DNA of 64,000 bases from Erythrobacter donghaensis. Its GTDB lineage: Bacteria > Pseudomonadota > Alphaproteobacteria > Sphingomonadales > Sphingomonadaceae. The DNA lies in assembly GCF_002155425.1 (NCBI RefSeq), contig NZ_MUYG01000007.1:248001-312000 (forward strand), in the 5' to 3' direction. Below are positions 1-8,643 of the stretch, piece after piece. The notes beneath the pieces are model-generated. The model had not been told where the DNA came from. It worked only from the letters and a program-made list of their open reading frames with translations, and ran no database searches. The number at the start of each line of letters is the position of its first letter. Position 1 is the first letter of the stretch. A program made the position numbers and the translations under genes.

Positions 1-2
1 AC

Positions 3-182
3 CGCTGTCGTCACAGCCTCACGTTCTCCACGCTGGGGGGCAAGGACGCCGCAGGCCAATGGCAGGAAGTGCCGATGCGGGCTGTGAAAGGCCCGCTCTA
101 CCTCGTCGCGTGGTTCGACGCGGACGGTGATGGGGTGATGCGCCACGGCGAATACGAATTTCTCGTCCTCAATTTCCGTTAG
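3..182 (+). CDS. C-terminal end of a hypothetical protein with an EF-hand-like loop (partial)
   Basis: This is the last 59 codons of a gene that begins before the window. The visible residues run from RCRHSLTF to LVLNFR and stop at TAG. They contain [12 protein letters not shown], which fits the 12-residue EF-hand calcium loop pattern (acidic at positions 1, 3, 5 and 12, glycine at 6). I do not recognise the rest and cannot name a family. The next gene starts 20 bases downstream with its own AGGAG, so the two may be co-transcribed. A calcium-binding role is inference from one loop only. Confidence 0.5.
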   Translation, partial: RCRHSLTFSTLGGKDAAGQWQEVPMRAVKGPLYLVAWFDADGDGVMRHGEYEFLVLNFR

Positions 183-202
183 CATTCAGGAGTTTCCCCC
201 GC

Positions 203-862
203 ATGGCCGAAGCCGCAACCCTCACCGGCTGGACCCGCGACCAGATGGCCGCCCGCGCTGCGCGCGAATTGAAGGATGGCTATTACGTCAACCTCGGCAT
301 CGGCATCCCGACGCTGGTCGCCAACCACATCCCCGAAGGGATGCTGGTGACGCTTCAGAGCGAGAACGGGATGCTTGGCATCGGGCCCTTTCCCTTTGAG
401 GACGAGGTCGATCCCGATCTCATCAACGCAGGGAAACAGACCATCTCGGAGCTGCCGCACAGCGCTTATTTCGACTCCGCCACCAGCTTTGCGATGATCC
501 GCGGCGGGCATATCGACCTCACCGTGCTGGGTGCGATGGAGGTGGCCGAGAACGGCGACATCGCCAACTGGATGATCCCGGGCAAGATGATCAAGGGCAT
601 GGGCGGGGCGATGGATCTGGTCGCCGGGGTCAAGCAGATCATCGTGGTGATGGACCACACCGCCAAGGACGGCTCGCCCAAGTTCATTCCCCAATGCACC
701 TTGCCGCTGACCGGCGCGGGCGTGGTCGACATGATCATCACCAACCTCGCGGTGTTCCAGCGTGCAGGCAAGGGTGAGCCCTTCCGCCTGATCGAGATGG
801 CGCCGGGCGTCACCGAGGCCGATATCGCCGCGACCACCACTGCGCATTACCTCGCTGCATGA
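203..862 (+). CDS. scoB: 3-oxoacid CoA-transferase subunit B (SCOT beta-type)
   Basis: Beta subunit of a family I CoA-transferase. Together with an alpha subunit it moves CoA between succinyl-CoA and a 3-oxoacid such as acetoacetate, through a glutamyl-CoA intermediate, in the cytoplasm. The 219-residue length is normal for the family. The active-site block [12 protein letters not shown] places the catalytic glutamate at about residue 54, and [10 protein letters not shown] near the N-terminus is typical. AGGAG at 188-192 supports this ATG. The last codons overlap the next gene by four bases (ATGA). The alpha subunit is not next to it inside the window; the upstream fragment is unrelated, so scoA must lie further upstream or elsewhere. 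Confidence 0.93.
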   Translation: MAEAATLTGWTRDQMAARAARELKDGYYVNLGIGIPTLVANHIPEGMLVTLQSENGMLGIGPFPFEDEVDPDLINAGKQTISELPHSAYFDSATSFAMIRGGHIDLTVLGAMEVAENGDIANWMIPGKMIKGMGGAMDLVAGVKQIIVVMDHTAKDGSPKFIPQCTLPLTGAGVVDMIITNLAVFQRAGKGEPFRLIEMAPGVTEADIAATTTAHYLAA

Positions 863-1746
863 AGCGGGGGCTTGTTATCGGCGGGCTCGGCCTGCTGGCG
901 GCGATCGGCGGCGTGCTGGCCTTCACTTCGCCGCCGCGGCTGCTGTCGTGGTATGACCGCGTCGCGGGCGGCACCGAGGGTGCGCGGCTGGTGGCCGAGG
1001 GCGTGGCCTTCGGCAGCCACGGGCAGAGCCTCGACATCTGGGCGCCCGAGGACGCTGCCGCAGCAGGCCCGCTTCCGGTGGTGATCTTCTGGTATGGCGG
1101 CGGCTGGGCCAAGGGCGACCGCGCCTCCTATGCCTTTGCCGGGCGGGCGCTGGCCCGCGAGGGGTTTCTGGTGGTGATCCCGGACTATCGCAAGGTGCCC
1201 GAAGTGCGCTTCCCTGCCTTCCTCGACGACGGGGCCGAAGCGGCCGCGTGGGTGGAAGACAACATCGCCCAGCACGGCGGCGATCCGGGGCGTGTGGCGG
1301 TGATGGGGCATTCGGCGGGGGGCTATCAGGCGGTGATGCTGGCGCTGGATGCCAAGCGGCTGGCGGCGGCGGGAGTCGCGCCGGGCTTCATCAAGGCAGG
1401 TGTCGGCCTGTCCGGCCCCTACGACTTCTACCCCTTCACCTCGGAACGCGCGATCGACGCGATGAGCCAGTGGCCGCATCCCGAAGAGACCCAGCCGATC
1501 ACCTTCGCCCGCGCCGACGCCCCGCCGCTGCTGCTGGTGACCTCGGACGGGGACGAGACGGTGCGGGTCAAGAACGCCCGCAATCTTGCCGCGCGCTTGC
1601 GCGAACAGGGCGCGCTGGCGGACATGATCAATTACGGCCCGCTCACCCATGAAGAGGTGGTGATGGCGCTGTCGGTGCCGTTCCGCGACAAGGGCCCGGT
1701 GCTGGCGGACAGCGTGCGGTTCCTACACCGGCAGCTCGGCAAATAG
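859..1746 (+). CDS. alpha/beta hydrolase (esterase/lipase type)
   Basis: A 295-residue alpha/beta hydrolase with an N-terminal hydrophobic stretch (residues 4-22) that could be a signal peptide or membrane anchor. The oxyanion-hole sequence WYGGGW (about 79-83) resembles the HGGGW motif of hormone-sensitive-lipase-type esterases. The nucleophile elbow GHSAGG puts Ser at about 152. An Asp in TSDGDET and a His in LTHEEV near the C-terminus can complete the triad. It overlaps scoB by ATGA and is followed three bases later by the CoA transferase gene, which suggests one operon. The substrate cannot be told; a small ester or thioester from lipid breakdown is possible. Confidence 0.85.
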   Translation: MKRGLVIGGLGLLAAIGGVLAFTSPPRLLSWYDRVAGGTEGARLVAEGVAFGSHGQSLDIWAPEDAAAAGPLPVVIFWYGGGWAKGDRASYAFAGRALAREGFLVVIPDYRKVPEVRFPAFLDDGAEAAAWVEDNIAQHGGDPGRVAVMGHSAGGYQAVMLALDAKRLAAAGVAPGFIKAGVGLSGPYDFYPFTSERAIDAMSQWPHPEETQPITFARADAPPLLLVTSDGDETVRVKNARNLAARLREQGALADMINYGPLTHEEVVMALSVPFRDKGPVLADSVRFLHRQLGK

Positions 1747-1749
1747 GCC

Positions 1750-2910
1750 ATGTGGCTCGATAAGCCTCGCAACCCCAACGCGCCGCTCGCGGGCCTGAAG
1801 GTGGTGGAGCTGGCGCGGGTGCTGGCGGGGCCGTTCTGCGGGCAGATCCTCGCGGATCTCGGCGCGGACGTGATCAAGGTCGAAAGCCCTGAGGGCGACG
1901 GCACCCGGCTGTGGGGGCCGCCTTGGGTCGAGCGGGTGGACGCAGCTGGCAAGACCCACCGCGAGGCGGCCTATTACCACGCCTGCAACCGCGGCAAACG
2001 CTCGATCATCGCCGACTTCGCCGACACGGACGACCTCGCGCGGGTGCGGGGCCTGTGCGCCGGGGCCGACGTGGTGATCGAGAACTTCAAGACCGGCAGC
2101 CTCGCCAAGTTCGGCCTCGACTACGCGAGCCTTGCCGCCGCCAATCCCGGCCTCGTCTATTGCTCGATCACGGGCTTCGGCCAGACCGGGCCGCGGGCGC
2201 ATGAGGCGGGATACGATTTCGTCGCGCAGGGGATGAGCGGGCTGATGTCGCTCACCGGCGAGCCCGAGGGGCATCCGGTCAAAATGGGCATCTCGATCAG
2301 CGATCTCGCGACCGGCGTGTGGGCCGCGAACGGCGTGCAGGCGGCGCTGCTGATGCGGGCGCGCACCGGCAGGGGCCAGCAGGTCGACATGAGCCTGATG
2401 GATTGCAGCGTCGGATTGCTTGCCAATCAGGCGACCTACCTCTTCACCACCGGCCAAAACCCGCCGCGGATGGGCAATGCCCATGCGCAGGTCGCGCCCT
2501 ACGGAGTGTTCGCGGTGAGCGACGGCCATGTGATCCTCGCGCCCGCCAATGACGGGCTGTTTCACAAGCTGATGGCGGTGCTGGGTCTCGACGCTCTGGC
2601 AAGCGAACCGCGCTTTGCCACCAATGGCGACCGCACCGCCAACGCCGCCGCGCTCGATGGCGAGATTGCGGCGGCTTGCGCGGGGTGGAGCAAGCAGGGC
2701 CTGCTCGATGCCTGCCATGCAGCGGGTGTTCCTGCAGGCCCGATCAACCGGCTGGACGAGGTCTTCGCCGACCCCCAAGTGGTCGCGCGCGGGATGCGGG
2801 TGGAGCTGGGCGGGATGGCGGGGGTGCGCAGTCCCTTCGTTTTCTCGGAAGGGCAGCTGGCGCTCGACCGGCCCTCGCCGATCCACGGGGAAGACACGCC
2901 CGAAGCTTAG
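1750..2910 (+). CDS. CaiB/BaiF family (family III) CoA transferase
   Basis: A 386-residue family III CoA transferase, close to the usual 380-400 residues. It opens with the family block GLKVVELARVLAGPFCGQIL, followed by LGADVIKVE. The region GRGQQVDMSLMD carries the aspartate expected to form the acyl anhydride with substrate. It ends with the usual DEVFADPQVVARGM segment. Such enzymes exchange CoA between carboxylic acids (formyl/oxalate, carnitine, bile acids, methylsuccinate and others); I cannot assign the substrate from sequence. It follows the hydrolase gene by three bases and ends the first operon. Confidence 0.9.
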   Translation: MWLDKPRNPNAPLAGLKVVELARVLAGPFCGQILADLGADVIKVESPEGDGTRLWGPPWVERVDAAGKTHREAAYYHACNRGKRSIIADFADTDDLARVRGLCAGADVVIENFKTGSLAKFGLDYASLAAANPGLVYCSITGFGQTGPRAHEAGYDFVAQGMSGLMSLTGEPEGHPVKMGISISDLATGVWAANGVQAALLMRARTGRGQQVDMSLMDCSVGLLANQATYLFTTGQNPPRMGNAHAQVAPYGVFAVSDGHVILAPANDGLFHKLMAVLGLDALASEPRFATNGDRTANAAALDGEIAAACAGWSKQGLLDACHAAGVPAGPINRLDEVFADPQVVARGMRVELGGMAGVRSPFVFSEGQLALDRPSPIHGEDTPEA

Positions 2911-2928
2911 CGCTTGCGATCGTCTCCA

Positions 2929-2948
2929 ATTTCTGTATTTTCAGAAAT
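2929..2948. promoter_or_regulatory. palindromic operator candidate upstream of the GbsR-type regulator
   Basis: ATTTCTG-(6 bases)-CAGAAAT is a perfect 7-bp inverted repeat in an AT-rich patch, ending 20 bases before the regulator's GTG. The ten bases TTTCAGAAAT at its right side recur at 3581-3590, just upstream of the next gene. The position fits autoregulation. Binding by this regulator is inference. Confidence 0.5.
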
Positions 2949-2968
2949 AGAGAAAGACGAGGCGAGTC

Positions 2969-3520
2969 GTGGCCGATCTGATGGACATTCCCGAGGCGCG
3001 CGCCTTCATCCTCCACTGGGGGGAAATGGGTACCGCATGGGGCGTCAACCGCTCGGTCGCGCAGGTCCATGCGCTGCTCTATCTCAGCGACTGGCCCTTG
3101 CACGCCGAGGAAATCTGCGAAGTGCTGGGCCTTGCGCGCTCCAACGTTTCAACCGGGCTCAAGGAGCTGCAGGGCTACGGCATCGTCCGCCGCGTCCATA
3201 TCGAGGGCGACCGGCGCGACCATTTCGTCGCCGAGACCGACCTGTGGGAGGTGCTGATGCGTCTCGCCGAGGAGCGCAAGAAGCGCGAGTTCGACCCCAC
3301 CATCCGCCTGCTCGGAGAACTGTCCGACAGCGTCAAGGCGCGCGGCGAGGTGCCCGTGCACGTGCGTGAGCGGATCGGGCGGATGCACGAATTCATCGGC
3401 ACGCTGACCGGCTGGTACGCCGACGTGCGCCACCTGCCCAAGCCCACATTGGTGCGGCTGATGAAGCTCGGCCGCGGCATCGCCCGCTTCCTGCCGGGCG
3501 GCGGTAGCGACCGACACTGA
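2969..3520 (+). CDS. GbsR/MarR-family transcriptional regulator
   Basis: A 183-residue winged-helix regulator of the GbsR branch of MarR proteins. The winged-helix region lies at about residues 30-90 (HAEEICEVLGLARSNVSTGLKELQGYGIVRRV), with a basic wing EGDRRDHF. The C-terminal half is helical and probably carries dimerisation or ligand contacts. The GTG start is used because GAGGCGAG lies about three bases upstream; an ATG twelve bases further in is an alternative. The palindrome just upstream and the repeated ten bases before the following membrane-protein gene suggest it controls itself and that gene. The ligand is unknown; the GbsR namesake senses choline. Confidence 0.85.
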   Translation: MADLMDIPEARAFILHWGEMGTAWGVNRSVAQVHALLYLSDWPLHAEEICEVLGLARSNVSTGLKELQGYGIVRRVHIEGDRRDHFVAETDLWEVLMRLAEERKKREFDPTIRLLGELSDSVKARGEVPVHVRERIGRMHEFIGTLTGWYADVRHLPKPTLVRLMKLGRGIARFLPGGGSDRH

Positions 3521-3580
3521 TCTGACATTGGAGCGAAGGAGAACCCCTTGGAGCACACCTGCACGACGTGACTTCGGTAA

Positions 3581-3590
3581 TTTCAGAAAT
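3581..3590. promoter_or_regulatory. second copy of the TTTCAGAAAT half-operator
   Basis: TTTCAGAAAT matches positions 2939-2948 exactly and is nearly self-complementary (TTTC-A-GAAA). It ends 14 bases before the ATG at 3605 and directly precedes the ribosome-binding site AGGAGAAG. A repressor bound here would block transcription or initiation of the membrane-protein gene. Confidence 0.4.
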
Positions 3591-3604
3591 AACAGGAGAA
3601 GAAG

Positions 3605-4003
3605 ATGTACGATATCTATGCCTATGTCGCTTACCTGATCGTCAGCATCGGCCTCACCATCTGGGTGGCGCAGACCCTGTCGAAGAACGGCCTCGTGTTT
3701 CTGGTGGAATGCTTCGGGCATGACCGGACGCTGGCGGAATCGACCAATCACCTGCTGGTGGTGGGCTTCTACCTCGTCAATCTCGGCTGGATCCTGCTGA
3801 CCCTGCGCTTCGGCACCTCGCCCGAGACCGCGGCGGACATGATCCGCTTCCTGTCGACCAAGATCGGCATCGTCGTGGTCGCGCTCGGCTTCATGCACTT
3901 CTTCAACATGAACGCGATTGCCAAGTTCGGCCGCAAGGTCGGCGCCTGGTTCCGCGAGGAGCAATGGGCCGCCGCCGCACGGCCCGAGGCGGGCGAGGTC
4001 TGA
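3605..4003 (+). CDS. small integral membrane protein, function unknown
   Basis: A 132-residue protein with three clear hydrophobic helices (about residues 5-27, 46-66 and 85-107) and a charged cytoplasmic-looking tail. The strong AGGAGAAG four bases upstream fixes the ATG. I do not recognise a functional motif. It follows the GbsR-type regulator and carries what looks like the regulator's half-operator in its 5' region, so it is probably the main target. Transport or stress sensing in the inner membrane would fit but is speculation. Confidence 0.75.
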   Translation: MYDIYAYVAYLIVSIGLTIWVAQTLSKNGLVFLVECFGHDRTLAESTNHLLVVGFYLVNLGWILLTLRFGTSPETAADMIRFLSTKIGIVVVALGFMHFFNMNAIAKFGRKVGAWFREEQWAAAARPEAGEV

Positions 4004-4010
4004 TCGCCGA

Positions 4011-4036
4011 GCGGGGCGGCCGCAACGCCGCCCCGC
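4011..4036. repeat. GC-rich hairpin between two membrane-protein genes
   Basis: GCGGGGCGGC pairs perfectly with GCCGCCCCGC across a six-base loop. It lies just after the stop of the 3605 gene and 20 bases before the next start. There is no T-run, so it is not a canonical terminator; it may attenuate read-through or protect the mRNA end. Confidence 0.55.
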
Positions 4037-4055
4037 CTCACCACAGGAGGCTGCG

Positions 4056-4493
4056 ATGAAAGAAGCCTTGATCGCTTTTGCCCGCGCTGTCGGGTGGGGC
4101 ACACTGGCTGGGGGTTTGCCTTGGACTCTGCTGCTCTTTGTGCCGATGGCGTGGGATATGATCGATTACGCTAGTATCGGCGAAATTGTCGTGCTGGCCG
4201 TTACGCCACTAACGCTGTCGGGCGTTATGGTGCTGGTTTCGGCGGTCATGTTCGGACTTCCGCTGACGACATTCTTGTCCGTGCAAAAACGCGAGACTTG
4301 GAGTGCATACGCCTGTGCAGGCCTTGTGCTCGGCGCCATTGTGCCAGTCGTTCTCATCGCCCTGACAGACGGTCCCGATGATCTCGAGATCCTGTTTTTC
4401 GTTCTTCCGGGTGCCTTCGCAGGCCTCGTCACCGGAACCAGCTGGGGCCGCTGGCGGGAGGCGCAGCGTGTGGCGCGCAGTGACGGTCTATGA
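4056..4493 (+). CDS. small four-helix membrane protein, function unknown
   Basis: A 145-residue hydrophobic protein with about four membrane segments (residues 18-33, 42-70, 84-104, 108-127). The ATG at 4056 is chosen because AGGAGG sits five bases upstream; the frame can be extended to 3918, but that part overlaps the upstream gene and looks non-coding. Its codon use and GC content look slightly lower than the neighbours. No family recognised. Its 3' end overlaps the convergent DUF418 gene by six bases. Confidence 0.65.
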   Translation: MKEALIAFARAVGWGTLAGGLPWTLLLFVPMAWDMIDYASIGEIVVLAVTPLTLSGVMVLVSAVMFGLPLTTFLSVQKRETWSAYACAGLVLGAIVPVVLIALTDGPDDLEILFFVLPGAFAGLVTGTSWGRWREAQRVARSDGL

Positions 4494-5690
4494 CAGCAGC
4501 CGCGCCCCCGCGCGCCACAGCCGCTCGAAGGGCCCTTGCCCCACCTTCGCCACCCACCACCGCGACCACGCCAGCATCGCCGCCACCGGCACTGCGCCGA
4601 TCGCGAAGGCCTGCCAGCGGCTCACCTCGCCGAACAGGCCGAGGCCCCAGTGGGCGAAAACGCTCGCGAGGATCACGCTCGTCAGCAAATAGTTAGTAAG
4701 CGACAGCCGCCCCGCCGCCGCGAGCCTTGCGGTCAGGCCGGTGTCGCGGGTCAGGAAGGCCATCGCCAGCGCGGCATAGGCGAGCGCCAGCGCCATGTCG
4801 AAAGGCGCGGACAGCACCAGCGCCACCGGGCCGACCAGCGGTGCGGCAAAGCCCTCGCTCACCAGCCATCCCGCCATCAGCAGCAGCCCCGGCAGCGCCA
4901 CCAGCGCGGCGAGGCCCGCGACCCGTTGCAGCCGGAAAGTGCGCCACGCGCCCTTCAGCATTCCGCCGCGCCACAGCCCCATGCCCAGCGCCATTGCCGA
5001 GAGGTTCAGCGGCAGCGCCGCCACCAGCGCGGTCATCTGTCCCGGGATGCCCAGGCTGCGGCGCACCACGCGCTCGGCCAGCCCCTCGCGCCCCTGTTCC
5101 AGCAGCATCAGGATCGTGGGCGGATCGTGCCCGAACTGGCGCTGCGCCCACAGCATTCCGTCAGTGCCCGCATGGCCGGCAAGATACATCGCCATCGGCC
5201 CGCCGAGCACCACTAGGCCGAGCATCAGGTGGACGCCCAGCAATCCGATGGCGACGCTCACCAGCCCGCGCGCCGAGAGTCCCGCCAGCAGCGGCAGCGC
5301 GCATCCGGCCAGCGCATAGGCGCGCAGCACGTCATTGCTGGCCAGCAGGATCGCATGGGCAAGGCCGATAACGAACAGCACCGCCATGCGCGCATAATGC
5401 GCCCGCCACGGTGCCGCGCCTGCACGCTCGATCAAAATCAGGCACCCCGCGCCGAACAGCATCGCGAAGAGCGTGCGGAACTTGTCCTCGATGAAGACGA
5501 AGCTTGCCAGCCACACCCAGTAATCGGGCGGGCTCACCCCGCCATAGGCGAGCGGGTTGTAATAGGCAGGGGCCGGCAGCGCGAAGGCGAGCACGTTCAT
5601 GCCCACGATCCCGGCAACCGCCACGCCCCGCAGCGCGTCGAGCGCGAGGATGCGTTCCGAAGCGGGTGAGGGTGCCGTCACAGGCAGCAC
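4488..5690 (-). CDS. DUF418 family integral membrane protein
   Basis: A 400-residue polytopic protein. It starts with the DUF418 family opening RILALDALRGVAVAGIVGMNV and has about ten hydrophobic segments. The C-terminal part (SLTNYLLTSVILASVFAHWGLGLFGE) is the DUF418 domain itself, here lacking most of the extra loop regions of larger members. The family is related to acyltransferase-3-like membrane proteins; its biochemical function is not established. It is followed by metK only 12 bases downstream on the + axis, that is, it lies at the end of the lnt-metK transcript direction. Confidence 0.85.
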   Translation of the reverse strand: MLPVTAPSPASERILALDALRGVAVAGIVGMNVLAFALPAPAYYNPLAYGGVSPPDYWVWLASFVFIEDKFRTLFAMLFGAGCLILIERAGAAPWRAHYARMAVLFVIGLAHAILLASNDVLRAYALAGCALPLLAGLSARGLVSVAIGLLGVHLMLGLVVLGGPMAMYLAGHAGTDGMLWAQRQFGHDPPTILMLLEQGREGLAERVVRRSLGIPGQMTALVAALPLNLSAMALGMGLWRGGMLKGAWRTFRLQRVAGLAALVALPGLLLMAGWLVSEGFAAPLVGPVALVLSAPFDMALALAYAALAMAFLTRDTGLTARLAAAGRLSLTNYLLTSVILASVFAHWGLGLFGEVSRWQAFAIGAVPVAAMLAWSRWWVAKVGQGPFERLWRAGARLLS

Positions 5691-5702
5691 CCTAACCGAA
5701 AA

Positions 5703-6914
5703 TCAGGCCAGCGCAGCCTTCAGATCGTCGACTAGGTCGAGCCGCTCCCACGGGAACAGGTCGCCCTCTGCCGCGCGGCCGAAGTGGCCATAGGCGGCGG
5801 TCGGCTGGTAGATCGGCTTATTGAGGCCGAGATGCGTGCGGATCGAACGCGGGGTCAGCCCGCCCAGCTTGGCGATGCCGAGGATCGCTTTTTCGATGGC
5901 GTCGTCGCCGACGGTGCCGGTCTCGTGCGTGTCTACATAGAGGCTGAGCGGCTTCGAAACGCCGATCGCATAGGCGATCTGGATGGTGCAGCGCGTGGCG
6001 AGGCCCGCGGCGACCACGTTCTTGGCAAGGTAGCGAGTGATGTAGGCCGCCGAGCGGTCAACCTTGGTCGGGTCCTTGCCGCTGAACGCGCCGCCGCCGT
6101 GCGGGGCCGCGCCGCCATAGGTGTCGACGATGATCTTGCGGCCCGTGAGCCCTGCGTCGCCATCAGGCCCGCCGATTTCGAAGCTGCCGGTGGGGTTGAT
6201 GAAATATTCGGTCTCGCACAGCAGGTTCGCCGGGATCACGTCGGCGATGACGCCCTTGACGTAGGCTTCGAGCTCGGCCTGCTTGGCCGGGTCGTTCTCG
6301 TCGTAACCGGGCTTGTGCTGGGTCGAGACGACGATCGCAGTGGCTGCCACCGGGGTCGAGCCTTCGTAGCGCAGGGTCACCTGGCTCTTGGCGTCGGGCT
6401 CGAGGAAGGGCGCCGCGCCCGAGTGGCGATCGGCGGCCATGCGCTCGAGGATCTTGTGGCTGTAATAGAGCGTGGCGGGCATGAGGCCGGGGGTCTCGTC
6501 GGTGGCGTAACCGAACATGATGCCCTGGTCGCCCGCGCCTTCGTCCTTGTTCTCCTTGGCGTCCACACCCTGCGCGATGTGGGCGGACTGGCCGTGGAGG
6601 TTGTTTTCGAAACGGAAGGTTTCCCAGTGGAAGCCGTCCTGCTCATAGCCGATGCGCTTCACCGTGTTGCGCACGGTCGCTTCGATCTCTTCCTGCGCGC
6701 CCTCGGCCCATTCGCCGTTCTCGAACACGCCCTTGCAGCGGATTTCGCCGGCCAGCACCACCAGCTGGGTGGTGGTCAGGGTTTCGCAGGCGATGCGCGC
6801 TTCGGGGTCCTTCGACAGGAACAGATCGACGATCGCGTCCGAAATCTGGTCCGAGACCTTGTCGGGATGGCCTTCGGAAACGCTTTCGGAGGTGAAGAGA
6901 TAATCGTGGCGCAT
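5703..6914 (-). CDS. metK: S-adenosylmethionine synthetase
   Basis: Makes S-adenosylmethionine from methionine and ATP in the cytoplasm. The 403-residue length is slightly longer than the E. coli enzyme (384), as in many alphaproteobacteria, because of an insertion around [36 protein letters not shown]. Signatures seen: [15 protein letters not shown] near the N-terminus, the pentapeptide-like [12 protein letters not shown], and [19 protein letters not shown] with the ATP/phosphate-binding lysine and aspartate. GGAGG (minus strand) lies about ten bases before the ATG. A palindrome at 6961-6988 upstream suggests transcriptional control. Confidence 0.98.
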   Translation of the reverse strand: MRHDYLFTSESVSEGHPDKVSDQISDAIVDLFLSKDPEARIACETLTTTQLVVLAGEIRCKGVFENGEWAEGAQEEIEATVRNTVKRIGYEQDGFHWETFRFENNLHGQSAHIAQGVDAKENKDEGAGDQGIMFGYATDETPGLMPATLYYSHKILERMAADRHSGAAPFLEPDAKSQVTLRYEGSTPVAATAIVVSTQHKPGYDENDPAKQAELEAYVKGVIADVIPANLLCETEYFINPTGSFEIGGPDGDAGLTGRKIIVDTYGGAAPHGGGAFSGKDPTKVDRSAAYITRYLAKNVVAAGLATRCTIQIAYAIGVSKPLSLYVDTHETGTVGDDAIEKAILGIAKLGGLTPRSIRTHLGLNKPIYQPTAAYGHFGRAAEGDLFPWERLDLVDDLKAALA

Positions 6915-6960
6915 GGATTTCCCCGGAGGTGTGAAGTGCGATTCGATGCCGAGAGCGCAA

Positions 6961-6988
6961 CCTTATAGAGATATAAGGAAACCTTTAT
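6961..6988. promoter_or_regulatory. palindromic operator candidate upstream of metK
   Basis: CCTTATA-GAGA-TATAAGG is a perfect 7-bp inverted repeat, followed four bases later by a third similar half-site, CCTTTAT (6982-6988). It lies between the end of lnt and metK, about 46 bases from the metK ATG. In many Proteobacteria metK and SAM-recycling genes are controlled by the ArsR-type regulator SahR or by SAM riboswitches. I could not match a SAM riboswitch here, so a protein operator is the better guess. Confidence 0.45.
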
Positions 6989-7009
6989 GTCTGGCAGTTC
7001 GCCACCGCC

Positions 7010-8638
7010 CTAGCCGCGCGCGCGGATGAGCGCAAGCACTCTCGGCAGACCCAGACCGAGCGCAAAGAACAGCCCGGCCCAGGCCAGCGTCAGGGTATGA
7101 CCCCAGCGGGCGAACAGGGTCGGCGGCTTGGCTTCGGGCACGAAGCCTTCGAGCGCCTCGGCCTTGCCCCTCCCGATATGGCCGCGTACCACGCCATCGG
7201 CGTCGATCACTGCGCTGATCCCGGTGGTGGTGGAGCGTAGCACCGGCAGCCCTTCCTCGATCGCGCGCATCCGCGATTGCCCGACGAATTGCGGCGAGCC
7301 CCAGCGGCCGAACCAGCCGTCGTTCGAGGGGTTGAAGATGAAGTCGGGCCGGTTCGCGGGATCGGTCACTTCGCCCGAAAACACGATCTCGTAACAGATC
7401 TGCACCCCGACCTTGCCATGCACCCCCAGATCGAGCGTGCGCGGGCCGGGGCCGGGCAGGTAGTCGATATTCCCCGCCACCAGCCGCGACAGGCCGAGCG
7501 GCTCCAGCAGCGGGCGCAGCGGCAGGTATTCGCCATAGGGCACCAGATGCGCCTTGTCGTAGCCGCCGATAATCGCGCCTTCGCCATTCAGCGCCATCAC
7601 CGAATTGCGCGCGCTCACAGCGCCGGGGCGGCCCTTGTTGGGGCCATCCGGCAGCGTGCCGATGTTGAGATTGACCACCCCGGTCAGCAGCGTCGATTGC
7701 GGCCCGATCACCTTGCCGATCCGCGCGCGCGCCAACGCGGGATCGCCGCCCGCCGTCATCTGGAAGTAGTAACGCTCGGGATAGCCGTCCTCGAGATAGT
7801 CCGGCACCGCGCTTTCGGGCCACAGCACCAGCCGCGACTGGTCGCGGCCCGGCGCGGTGAGGCGGGCGATGCGGGCGAACTGCTCCTCGAACTTGGCGCC
7901 GTCGTTGATTTCGGCCTGCGGGATATAAGGCTGGACGAGGGTGTAGCGGAGATTGGAAACCTTGTTGCCGGGGAAAGGCACGTGCATCAGCGCCACAAGG
8001 ATCAAGCATGCAGGCAAAACCTTGAGCCAGCCTCGTTCCACGATTGCTCTGACCAGCCCCGAGGCCACGATGATCGTGAAGCCTGAGAAGGCGTATGTCC
8101 CCATCCACGGGAGTATTGGCGCTGCGCCGGGCGTATCCCATCCGCCCAGCAGCGTCAGCCCGACAGGCGGCCACGGATAGCCGGTGAACACCCAGCCGCG
8201 CAGCCATTCAGTGACGATCCATGCGCCCGCCAGCACCAGTCCGAAGGCCCAGGCGGGGCGCTTCTTCGCCAGCAGATGCGCGGCGAGCGCGGCGAGTGCG
8301 GGATACCATGCGAGGTAGATGCACAGCAGCGGCACCGCCGCCCAGCCGAGCACCTCGGGCATCTTGGCCTGATGGGTGAAGGCGGTCGCGATCCAGTTGT
8401 TGGCGAGCGTCAGATGCGCCCAGCCGAACAGCCAGCCCCGCCACAGCGCCTGCTTCCAGCTATCGGCGGAATGGATCAGCCACACGAACCCCGCCAGCGC
8501 GGCGAGGCCCAGCGGCCACAGATGCAGCGGCGGATAGGCGCAGGCCCCGACGAGGCCCAGCACGATGGCGGCCAGCGCCGGACGACGCTGCGCCAGCGCA
8601 GGCACTGCGGCCGCCGCTGCCGCCAGCCGCTCCTTCAT
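7010..8638 (-). CDS. lnt: apolipoprotein N-acyltransferase
   Basis: Inner-membrane enzyme that adds the third acyl chain to the N-terminal cysteine of lipoproteins. The 542-residue length is usual. The first ~210 residues hold six or more membrane helices; the rest is the periplasmic nitrilase-like domain. The triad is visible as Glu in LVLWPESAVPDYL, Lys in GGYDKAHLVPYGEYLPLR and Cys in VQICYEIVF. A final helix (LTLAWAGLFFALGLGL) closes the protein. The start follows the DUF4167 gene by five bases, so both share a transcript. Confidence 0.96.
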   Translation of the reverse strand: MKERLAAAAAAVPALAQRRPALAAIVLGLVGACAYPPLHLWPLGLAALAGFVWLIHSADSWKQALWRGWLFGWAHLTLANNWIATAFTHQAKMPEVLGWAAVPLLCIYLAWYPALAALAAHLLAKKRPAWAFGLVLAGAWIVTEWLRGWVFTGYPWPPVGLTLLGGWDTPGAAPILPWMGTYAFSGFTIIVASGLVRAIVERGWLKVLPACLILVALMHVPFPGNKVSNLRYTLVQPYIPQAEINDGAKFEEQFARIARLTAPGRDQSRLVLWPESAVPDYLEDGYPERYYFQMTAGGDPALARARIGKVIGPQSTLLTGVVNLNIGTLPDGPNKGRPGAVSARNSVMALNGEGAIIGGYDKAHLVPYGEYLPLRPLLEPLGLSRLVAGNIDYLPGPGPRTLDLGVHGKVGVQICYEIVFSGEVTDPANRPDFIFNPSNDGWFGRWGSPQFVGQSRMRAIEEGLPVLRSTTTGISAVIDADGVVRGHIGRGKAEALEGFVPEAKPPTLFARWGHTLTLAWAGLFFALGLGLPRVLALIRARG

Positions 8639-8643
8639 GGTAC

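Noticed and set aside
4011..4036. Terminator at the hairpin between the 3605 and 4056 genes
   Set aside because: It has a strong stem but no T-run, and the downstream gene seems to need read-through, so I list it as a repeat only.
6915..7009. SAM-responsive riboswitch before metK
   Set aside because: I looked for SAM-II, SAM/SAH and related motifs and saw no match; the only clear structure is a DNA-type palindrome.
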